From assembly GCA_900768995.1 (NCBI GenBank), contig CAAGEZ010000069.1:1-14833 (forward strand): 14,833 nt of DNA, read 5' to 3'. The DNA comes from Oscillospiraceae bacterium (GTDB taxonomy: Bacteria > Bacillota > Clostridia > Oscillospirales > Ruminococcaceae). The translations under genes and the position numbers were made by a program. The notes below the pieces were generated by a model that saw only the letters and a list, made by a program, of their open reading frames with translations, had not been told where the DNA came from and ran no database searches. This document shows positions 7,242 through 12,785 of this stretch, piece by piece. Each line of letters begins with the position of its first letter. Position 1 is the stretch's first letter.

Positions 7242-7728
7242 ATATCCTGATATCGGAGATAGCATCGGCATTGCTGAGAGCATTACGATACCTTTTATCG
7301 TGACAATATGCATAAAACACAGCTTCGGAGATGTCCGAAAATTCCTTGTCACGTATCATAAAGCCCGCACGCTTGCCGTATTTTGCCGCTCTGAAAGTCC
7401 ATTTTTCGTGATGAAGAAAGAGTTTACTGCCTGAGCGGTATATACGCCATAGAGCGGCACAGGTGGTTATTACAATACCGCCGCCATCAGATGAGCACAC
7501 CATTCCGTGCTTTTTACAAAAGCTTTCTGCTGTGGCAATATCGAGCACAGCCCCGCCGCTGACCTGCGGGCGGCAGCAGTTGCAGGGGGTCATACCCATA
7601 ATGATGCCGCTGCCGTAGTCCGCCACCTCGGTGAGCCTGCTTTGGTCATAGGCTGAAATAAATCTGCACTGCGGGCGGTGGAAAACAAGCCTGCCTTTAA
7701 CGGCGTAAAACACCTTATCTTTTAACAT
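7240..7728 (-). CDS. Zinc-knuckle protein of unknown function, tandem paralogue of the C-terminal half of its neighbour
   Basis: A 162-residue protein I do not recognise as a named family. Residues 8-56 hold a likely metal site: FHRPQC (H17, C21) and PCNCCRP (C49, C51, C52). This layout resembles the Ada-type zinc-binding motif that ends in RPCKxCRP. Residues about 60-146 form a second module with W-R-I-Y, LHHEKW and a C-terminal signature GFMIRDKEFSD...AVFYAYCHDK. Both modules match the second half of the upstream gene product in the same order, so this gene looks like a duplication lacking the exonuclease domain. AGGAG (7740-7736) lies 7 bases ahead of the ATG and overlaps the end of the upstream gene; only 4 bases separate the genes, so translation is probably coupled. 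The role is unknown; involvement in nucleic-acid metabolism is inferred from the neighbour. Confidence 0.75.
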   Translation of the reverse strand: MLKDKVFYAVKGRLVFHRPQCRFISAYDQSRLTEVADYGSGIIMGMTPCNCCRPQVSGGAVLDIATAESFCKKHGMVCSSDGGGIVITTCAALWRIYRSGSKLFLHHEKWTFRAAKYGKRAGFMIRDKEFSDISEAVFYAYCHDKRYRNALSNADAISDIRI

Positions 7729-7786
7729 TTTATCACTCCTGCATCATTTTCTCTTTGGCATATTTCATCTTTTTATCGTGACAATA
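7293..7786. repeat. Diverged tandem duplication spanning the two zinc-knuckle genes
   Basis: The 3' ends of the two genes share an exact 16-base run, TTTTATCGTGACAATA, at 7293-7308 and 7771-7786, followed by further similarity (TAAAACACAGC). It encodes the shared FYxYCHDK ending. Protein similarity extends across about 150 residues, while most of the DNA has diverged, so the duplication is old. Confidence 0.7.
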
Positions 7787-8809
7787 AATGTAAAACACAG
7801 CATCAATTGGGTCACTGAATGTCTTGTTCTGAATGTGAAAACCGCTTGCCCAGTTGGTCTGATTGTCCTTTCTCAGCCAGTTTTCGTGATAAATACGTAT
7901 CTTTCCCACATTGCGATGAAAATACCACTCGGAAACTCCCGTGTATATGTAAATGATATTCTCATAAACCGTGCATTTTATTCCAAGCGTTCCGCACTTC
8001 TGTATGATGCTGTCCGTATTCCATTTTGCCTCGGCTTTTGTCTGCTTTGACGGACTTGCAGCGCTTGACGGCTTGGAGTGCTTTTTTGTCGGACGGCAAC
8101 ATTTGCAGGGCTTCAGCCCATTCATTGCAGCGTGAAAATAGTCAAAAAATCCTTCAAGCTCATTATCGCTTCTGCCCGCTATGAACCGACACTGTGGATA
8201 ATGGAAAACAGTTCTCCCCTTTATCGCTGCAAATTCACATTCCGATATAGATGCATAATTTTCTTCACGATAAGCATATTTAAGCACGCTCTCACCGACA
8301 GGGCTGCCTGTTTTCTGAACAGACGGCTTGTCCAACAGCTTCATTCTTCGGAGCATCTCCGCAAGATATTTGCAGTCGTTCATAGAATTATGGAGTTGTT
8401 TTGTAATTGTGATATCAAGCTTTTGGCAGGTTTTTTCAAATGATGCCATACCGCACTGCGGGCTGCCCTGGACTGCTGATATCTCAGTCCTGAACTCAGG
8501 ACAAAAGCCGTTTCTCAGGCTGTCAAGGAGCAGTTCCGATTCCCTGCTCCAGACGTATATTTCGCTGCAATTTTGGGTAAAGCTGAAAAATACTTTTACT
8601 GCCGACGTGAGCGACACTGCTTTTTCAAGCATTTTTTCCGATATCCCCATAAACTCTATATTGCGCCACTCGCTGCCCGCAGGCGGCTTTATCACGCAGT
8701 AATATCTTGAAATTTCACGTCCGTTTTCGTCAACGAGTACCGCACCGAGCTGGACAGGCTTTTTACTATTTAGCCCCACCCATTCAATATCAGCTGCCGC
8801 ATATATCAT
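7733..8809 (-). CDS. DEDDh exonuclease-like domain fused to a zinc-knuckle and a C-terminal domain of unknown function
   Basis: A 358-residue, probably cytosolic protein. Residues 1-157 look like a DnaQ/DEDDh 3'-5' exonuclease: motif I is ADIEW (D7, E9) and motif III is LHNSMNDCKYL (H140, D145). Motif II is weak: YVWSRESELLLDSL (85-98) has Ser where W-x3-D relatives carry Asp, so activity is uncertain. Residues 196-240 hold FHYPQC (H203, C207) and KPCKCCRP (C235, C237, C238), an Ada-like zinc-binding layout. A Ser/Lys-rich linker (241-262) leads to a C-terminal module with HENW and GFHIQNKTFSD...AVFYIYCHDK, shared with the downstream paralogue. The frame is open to 8890, but ATG 8809 is chosen: AAAGGGG precedes it by about 8 bases, and a good promoter lies inside the longer reading. 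The biological role is not known. Confidence 0.78.
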   Translation of the reverse strand: MIYAAADIEWVGLNSKKPVQLGAVLVDENGREISRYYCVIKPPAGSEWRNIEFMGISEKMLEKAVSLTSAVKVFFSFTQNCSEIYVWSRESELLLDSLRNGFCPEFRTEISAVQGSPQCGMASFEKTCQKLDITITKQLHNSMNDCKYLAEMLRRMKLLDKPSVQKTGSPVGESVLKYAYREENYASISECEFAAIKGRTVFHYPQCRFIAGRSDNELEGFFDYFHAAMNGLKPCKCCRPTKKHSKPSSAASPSKQTKAEAKWNTDSIIQKCGTLGIKCTVYENIIYIYTGVSEWYFHRNVGKIRIYHENWLRKDNQTNWASGFHIQNKTFSDPIDAVFYIYCHDKKMKYAKEKMMQE

Positions 8810-8837
8810 AAACCTGTCCCCTTTCCAAGTATCTTTA

Positions 8838-8866
8838 TTTATATGATACAGCACGACCTGTGTAAA
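8838..8866 (-). promoter_or_regulatory. Promoter for the exonuclease/zinc-knuckle operon
   Basis: On the minus strand TTTACA (8866-8861) and TATAAA (8843-8838) each match consensus at 5/6 and are 17 bases apart. Transcription near 8831 gives a leader of about 22 bases to ATG 8809. This position rules against the longer reading that starts at 8890. Confidence 0.65.
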
Positions 8867-8955
8867 TATCGTTACAGCTGATATTCTCATAATACATTTA
8901 GCAGTAATAGATAAAACTATCCATTAAAAATTTACTTTTTCTATAAAAATGCCGC

Positions 8956-8984
8956 TTGCAGAAAAGCTCGGATTATGAGATAAT
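8956..8984 (+). promoter_or_regulatory. Probable guaA promoter (extended -10)
   Basis: TTGCAG (8956-8961), a 17-base spacer ending in TGA, then GATAAT (8979-8984), so an extended -10 TGn element is present. A small AT-rich dyad, ATAATA (8980-8985) and TATTAT (8994-8999), spans the -10 box and start site. No purine riboswitch aptamer is visible in the short leader (about 8991-9029). Confidence 0.55.
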
Positions 8985-9029
8985 ATAAATAAGTATTATT
9001 ATACACAAGAAAGAAATGAGGTATTGCCA

Positions 9030-10571
9030 ATGTCCCACCAGACAGTTATCGTTCTCGACTTCGGCGGTCAGTATAACCAGCTTATCGCAAGACGTGTGCG
9101 TGAATGCGGCGTTTACTGTGAGGTCAAGTCCTACAAGACCCCTATTGAAGAGATAAAGGCTGCAAAGCCTGCGGGAATCATCTTCACAGGCGGACCGAAC
9201 AGCGTTTATCTTGAAACTTCCCCCCGAATCGGCAAGGAAATTTTTGACCTTGGCGTGCCTGTTCTCGGCATCTGCTACGGCTGCCAGCTTATGGCGTATC
9301 TTCTCGGCGGCGAGGTTTCCACCTGCATCAACTCGGAATACGGCAAGACCGAAACCATATATGACAAATCAAGCCTTCTCTTCGGCAGCATTTCCGATAT
9401 GCCCCAAAAGGCTGTTTCCTGGATGAGCCACACGGACTATGTTTCCAAGGTACCCGAGGGCTTTACAATTACCGCACATACCGATAACTGCCCCGCAGCG
9501 GCTATGGAAAACAAGGAAAAGAAGCTTTATGCCGTTCAGTTCCACCCTGAGGTAAATCACACCGAATACGGCATCAAGATGATAGACAGCTTCCTCAAAA
9601 ATGTCTGCGGCTGCACAGGCGACTGGACAATGAGCAATTACGCTAAGACTGCTATCAACGATATCCGTGCAAAGGTTGGAGACGGAAAAGTCCTCCTTGC
9701 TCTTTCGGGCGGCGTTGACAGCTCCGTTGCCGCAGCTCTCCTCGCAAAGGCCGTAGGCAGCCAGCTCACCTGCATTTTCGTTGACCACGGCTTTATGAGA
9801 AAGAACGAGGGCGACGAGGTCGAGGCTGCATTTGCCGACTGGGGCATCAACTTTGTCAGAGTAAATGCCAAGGAACAGTTTATGTCCAAGCTCAGAGGCG
9901 TTTCCGACCCCGAGACCAAGAGAAAGACTATCGGCGAAGAGTTTATCCGTGTATTTGAGCGTGAAGCCAAGAAGATCGGCACTGTTGACTATCTCGTTCA
10001 GGGCACTATCTATCCCGACGTTATCGAAAGCGGCGCAGGCGATGCCGCAGTTATCAAGTCCCACCACAATGTAGGCGGTCTCCCCGACTATGTTGATTTC
10101 AAGGAAATCATCGAGCCTCTGAGACTCCTTTTCAAGGACGAAGTAAGAGCACTTGGACGTGAGCTTGGTCTTTCCAATGTTCTCGTTGACCGTCAGCCAT
10201 TCCCCGGTCCCGGTCTTGCTATCAGAATTATCGGTGAGATAACCGATGAAAAGCTTGAGATTCTCCGTGACGCTGATTTCATCTTCCGTGAGGAAATTGC
10301 CAAGGCAGGTCTTGACAAGTCTATCAACCAGTATTTCGCTGTTCTTACCAACAACCGCTCCGTAGGCGTTATGGGTGACGGCAGAACTTATGATTACACC
10401 CTTGCTCTGAGAGCTGTTGAGACCTCCGACTTTATGACCGCTGAGTTCTCACGCATTCCCTATGATGTCCTTGCCACCGCTTCAAACAGGATTGTTAACG
10501 AAGTCAAGAGCATCAACAGAGTTGTGTATGACATCACCACCAAGCCTCCTGCTACGATTGAGTGGGAGTAA
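9030..10571 (+). CDS. guaA: GMP synthase (glutamine-hydrolysing)
   Basis: A 513-residue enzyme that converts XMP to GMP with glutamine and ATP, the last step of guanine nucleotide synthesis. The N-terminal class I glutamine amidotransferase has the nucleophile C82 in GICYGC, with H172 and E174 in FHPEVNH. The synthetase half has the PP-loop SGGVDSS (226-232), followed by the C-terminal dimerisation domain with PFPGPGLAIRIIGEI and the conserved ending KPPATIEWE. Length and all key residues are normal. ATG 9030 is chosen because GAGG (9018-9021) precedes it by 8 bases; an in-frame TTG at 9024 is only 2 bases from that site. It is divergent from the exonuclease operon. Its 3' end abuts an integrase gene and probably forms the insertion site of the element to the right; the coding end is intact. 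Confidence 0.97.
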   Translation: MSHQTVIVLDFGGQYNQLIARRVRECGVYCEVKSYKTPIEEIKAAKPAGIIFTGGPNSVYLETSPRIGKEIFDLGVPVLGICYGCQLMAYLLGGEVSTCINSEYGKTETIYDKSSLLFGSISDMPQKAVSWMSHTDYVSKVPEGFTITAHTDNCPAAAMENKEKKLYAVQFHPEVNHTEYGIKMIDSFLKNVCGCTGDWTMSNYAKTAINDIRAKVGDGKVLLALSGGVDSSVAAALLAKAVGSQLTCIFVDHGFMRKNEGDEVEAAFADWGINFVRVNAKEQFMSKLRGVSDPETKRKTIGEEFIRVFEREAKKIGTVDYLVQGTIYPDVIESGAGDAAVIKSHHNVGGLPDYVDFKEIIEPLRLLFKDEVRALGRELGLSNVLVDRQPFPGPGLAIRIIGEITDEKLEILRDADFIFREEIAKAGLDKSINQYFAVLTNNRSVGVMGDGRTYDYTLALRAVETSDFMTAEFSRIPYDVLATASNRIVNEVKSINRVVYDITTKPPATIEWE

Positions 10572-10575
10572 TAAA
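10545..10575. other. Putative left attachment site (attL) at the guaA 3' end
   Basis: The last codons of guaA (encoding PPATIEWE and stop) lie about 120 bases from the start of a complete tyrosine recombinase, beyond which gene content becomes phage-like. The 3' end of guaA is an established target for integrases of genomic islands and prophages, with the element restoring the coding end. The exact core cannot be defined here because the matching right end lies outside the window. Confidence 0.4.
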
Positions 10576-10598
10576 ACGGCTTCAATACGTGCTTCTTT

Positions 10599-10631
10599 AG
10601 CACTTTATCTGAGTGAAAAAAGAGTGCTTTT
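10599..10631 (+). terminator. Possible terminator after guaA
   Basis: AGCACT (10599-10604) pairs with AGTGCT (10623-10628), extended by one G-T and one A-T pair, followed by TTTT (10628-10631). The loop is large (about 14 bases), so it is weaker than the other terminators here. If the junction is an attachment site, this hairpin belongs to the element rather than to the native guaA end. Confidence 0.45.
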
Positions 10632-10691
10632 GCTTGTGTTTTCAGTGAATAGATGACCACCTATTTTTATAAAATGGAGGTAATCTTTCCA

Positions 10692-11660
10692 ATGAAAAAC
10701 AGCACTACAAAACCACCTGTAACTAATTTAAGGCAAAGAAAAAACCCCGTAAACAGCAGCAAGGCAAATATTTCATTTGCAGATTTAACGGACTTGTTCG
10801 TTCATAACTGCAAGCGAAAAAATCTTGCCCCTGAAACTATTACGGGGTATTCTTATGCTGCAAAACGGTTTGCGGAATGGTACGGCGAAAATGAGCTTTA
10901 CTGTGATGATATCACCCAAGACCTCATAAACGATTATATCTATTTCCTTACAGACAATTACAAGCCCCAGACCGTAAATTCATATCAATTCAAGCTTTCA
11001 GCCGTTATTAAATTCGGTATCTCGTTCGGTTACATTAAGGATAATATCGAATTTACTCACTGTGTCGAACAGGAACACATCAAGGAAATTTATACCGCCG
11101 ATGAATTAAAAGCCCTGCTGAAACGTCCTGTCAGTGACAGCTTTGCGGAGTACCGTGACTGGGTGATAATAAACGTTCTCCTTGCAACGGGAATAAGAGC
11201 AAAGGAGCTTCGGGAATTGCAGATAGGCGATGTGGATTTTGACAACGGCATTATAAATCTTACCCACACCAAGAACCGCAAGCCCCGTATCATTCCCATA
11301 CCGTCATCACTTCATATCATACTGTTTGAATATATCAAATGTCGGAACGGTACACACTCAGAACCCTTGTTTTGTAACATCTTCGGAGAACCGCTCAAAC
11401 GGACAACCTTGCAGCTGGGTATAACAAAATACTGCAAGAAACGGAATGTCAACAAGTATTCGCTTCACCTGTTCAGACATACATTTATAACCCTGAGTGT
11501 CAGAAACGGTATGTCTCCTTTGCTCCTAAAGCGCATCACAGGGCATCAGTCCCTGAAAATGCTGAATAACTATTATCAGTTTGACGTATCCGACCTTACC
11601 AACGTTGTCGATCAGTATAATCCGTTGACTCAGTTCAATCCTAAAGTAAAGAAATTCTGA
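10692..11660 (+). CDS. Tyrosine recombinase / integrase
   Basis: A 322-residue site-specific recombinase of the XerC/D-lambda Int superfamily, likely responsible for integrating the adjacent element at guaA. An N-terminal SAM-like core-binding domain spans about 28-115. The catalytic domain has the complete set: R169 in TGIRAKEL, K194 in THTKNRK, H259 and R262 in HLFRHTF, H285 in ITGHQS and the nucleophile Y294, nine residues after H285. There is no obvious N-terminal arm-binding domain; the first about 27 residues are basic and probably flexible. ATG 10692 is chosen because GGAGGT (10676-10681) lies 10 bases upstream; in-frame ATGs at 10653 and 10674 have no ribosome site. It is followed by a terminator and converges on phage-type genes. 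I see no convincing promoter of its own. Confidence 0.92.
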   Translation: MKNSTTKPPVTNLRQRKNPVNSSKANISFADLTDLFVHNCKRKNLAPETITGYSYAAKRFAEWYGENELYCDDITQDLINDYIYFLTDNYKPQTVNSYQFKLSAVIKFGISFGYIKDNIEFTHCVEQEHIKEIYTADELKALLKRPVSDSFAEYRDWVIINVLLATGIRAKELRELQIGDVDFDNGIINLTHTKNRKPRIIPIPSSLHIILFEYIKCRNGTHSEPLFCNIFGEPLKRTTLQLGITKYCKKRNVNKYSLHLFRHTFITLSVRNGMSPLLLKRITGHQSLKMLNNYYQFDVSDLTNVVDQYNPLTQFNPKVKKF

Positions 11661-11666
11661 TTTTGT

Positions 11667-11699
11667 GGCTGTGTATGCTTAATGTATATGCAGCCTTTT
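11667..11699 (+). terminator. Intrinsic terminator after the integrase
   Basis: GGCTGTGTATGC (11667-11678) and GTATATGCAGCC (11684-11695) form a 12-bp stem including three G-U pairs, with a 5-base loop, followed by TTTT (11696-11699) and a further ACTTT. The T run overlaps the stop codon of the opposing gene. No T run follows the stem on the minus strand, so it should stop integrase transcription but not clearly the phage operon. Confidence 0.75.
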
Positions 11700-12114
11700 A
11701 CTTTACCCCATACCCTTTCTTTTTAAGTCCCTGTTTCAGAGCTTCAACGTGCTTTTCCGATGTTTTGAGCTGTTCCGCACACTCGGAATAAAAATCACGG
11801 GGATATGGCATATATCCCATACCATTCACAACGATATCATCAAGGGCATAATCAGTTCTGCCGTTGTCAAGAGGGGCAATGTTTTTCACCGTCAATGTAT
11901 GACCGTCACTCACACATTGAATATTTTTTCCGTCAAGCATACCGCCGTCAGATAAGCGGCGGCTGTACTGCTTTGGCGTGTATGCATCGTACACAGTTCT
12001 TTGAACGGCGGTCTGCATTTCGTCTTTGACCGTTTCGGCAACTTCATTTTGCAAGGTGTTGACAATATCCTTTTCAAGCTGATTGAAAAGAGCGTTAAGA
12101 GTTGATATTTTCAT
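11698..12114 (-). CDS. Phage structural-type protein of unknown function
   Basis: A 138-residue protein. The N-terminal half (1-50) is a predicted long amphipathic helix with NEVAETVKDEMQTAVQRTVYDAY. The following DAYTPKQYSRR and GGMLDGKNIQ resemble small virion proteins found next to tail genes in Firmicutes prophages. This is from remembered family style, so the specific role (head-tail joining or tail accessory) is not claimed. ATG 12114 is chosen over the longer reading from 12186 because AGGAG sits 9 bases upstream and because the longer reading would run over the separate 44-codon gene. It overlaps that small gene by 20 bases and is the last gene of the leftward operon; it faces the integrase. 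Confidence 0.6.
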   Translation of the reverse strand: MKISTLNALFNQLEKDIVNTLQNEVAETVKDEMQTAVQRTVYDAYTPKQYSRRLSDGGMLDGKNIQCVSDGHTLTVKNIAPLDNGRTDYALDDIVVNGMGYMPYPRDFYSECAEQLKTSEKHVEALKQGLKKKGYGVK

Positions 12115-12229
12115 TGCTTTCAGCTCCTGCACTTGCCTGTTCATCGGTTGGCTCGTTTTTATCATCTTCAAGTAAATCCTTTTCAATGTGGTATTTTATC
12201 CACTTACATAAAAGTTCTTTCTTATCCAA
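12095..12229 (-). CDS. Small overlapping gene, 44 aa, TTG start
   Basis: Read leftward from TTG 12229 the frame encodes a 44-residue peptide beginning MDKKELLCKWIKYH and ending in an acidic, polar tail (EDDKNEPTDEQ...). GGAGGG precedes the TTG by 8 bases. The start overlaps the last 8 bases of the upstream gene and the end overlaps the first 20 bases of the downstream one. This is the tight packing of a phage operon and it fills what would otherwise be a 107-base gap. The N-terminal half is a likely amphipathic helix. I do not recognise the family. The case rests on ribosome site, packing and composition only. Confidence 0.55.
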   Translation of the reverse strand: MDKKELLCKWIKYHIEKDLLEDDKNEPTDEQASAGAESNENINS

Positions 12230-12719
12230 TTATAAATCCCTCCAAACTCATAACACTACTATCGGGAAAATGTATTGCAGTCACTTCTTCGTCGGGTGTA
12301 TTTTTATTGACAATTTCAAGCTTATAAGCTTTTGTCTCAATGGTGTTGTCATTTAGTTTCCAAGTTTCAGTTAGTGTATCTGAATTATCATCATAAACAA
12401 CTTTTTCTGGGTGCGTATAACAATAATTGTCGATAACTTCCGCATATTTATCCTTGTAACTGTGGTTTGGCACATACAGTCTTACACGCTGTCCAACACT
12501 CGTTATATTGCACATTTCGGGAGCAATGTCATAAGCAACACCATTTGTCTGTATTCTCCAACGATAAGAACCGTCATCACGTTCAATCTTTTGAGATACC
12601 CAACCTATCAGAGTTTTGTCATAATCAGCCCTTTTTATATTTTTTTCGGTCAACTTTTCATTTGATGTAGCTAAGCGTGAAGTTAGCATATCTATTTTAG
12701 CCTTTACAATATTTTCCAT
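12222..12719 (-). CDS. Phage tail-operon protein of unknown function, possible OB-like fold
   Basis: A 165-residue protein directly downstream of the tape-measure-like gene. Residues 1-33 are a charged helix (MENIVKAKIDMLTSRLATSNEKL). The middle (about 34-95) is rich in beta strands: LIGWVSQKIERDDGSYRWRI, then GVAYDI and GQRVRLYVPN, followed by KYAEVID. This alternation suggests a small barrel such as an OB-type fold, a guess from pattern only. The C-terminal part contains DDNSDTLTETWKLND and EVTAIHFPDSS, again strand-rich. ATG 12719 follows AAAGGA by 8 bases. The gene overlaps the next small gene by 8 bases. Position suggests a tail or baseplate accessory role. Confidence 0.65.
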   Translation of the reverse strand: MENIVKAKIDMLTSRLATSNEKLTEKNIKRADYDKTLIGWVSQKIERDDGSYRWRIQTNGVAYDIAPEMCNITSVGQRVRLYVPNHSYKDKYAEVIDNYCYTHPEKVVYDDNSDTLTETWKLNDNTIETKAYKLEIVNKNTPDEEVTAIHFPDSSVMSLEGFIIG

Positions 12720-12739
12720 ATGTCTGATCCTTTCCCATA

Positions 12740-12773
12740 ATGTACGGAGAATATGTATTTATTCTCCGTACAT
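12740..12773. other. Perfect 14-bp hairpin without a T run, between phage genes
   Basis: ATGTACGGAGAATA (12740-12753) pairs perfectly with TATTCTCCGTACAT (12760-12773) across a 6-base loop. It lies in the 66-base gap between the tape-measure-like gene and the next gene of the operon. Neither strand has a T run after the stem, so it is not a standard intrinsic terminator. Candidate roles are mRNA processing or stabilisation, attenuation, or a DNA-level dyad; none is shown by the sequence. Confidence 0.7.
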
Positions 12774-12785
12774 CATTAATATAAT

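Noticed and set aside
8810..8890. N-terminal extension of the exonuclease gene (27 codons)
   Set aside because: A good promoter (8838-8866) lies inside it and a strong ribosome site directly precedes ATG 8809, so the extension is untranslated.
8891..9029. Purine riboswitch before guaA
   Set aside because: guaA is sometimes controlled by such elements, but the leader from the predicted start is only about 40 bases and no aptamer-like helices or loop sequences are present.
9369..10067. 232-codon minus-strand open frame
   Set aside because: Antisense to conserved guaA sequence; the composition is a mirror of the sense codons and no domain is visible.
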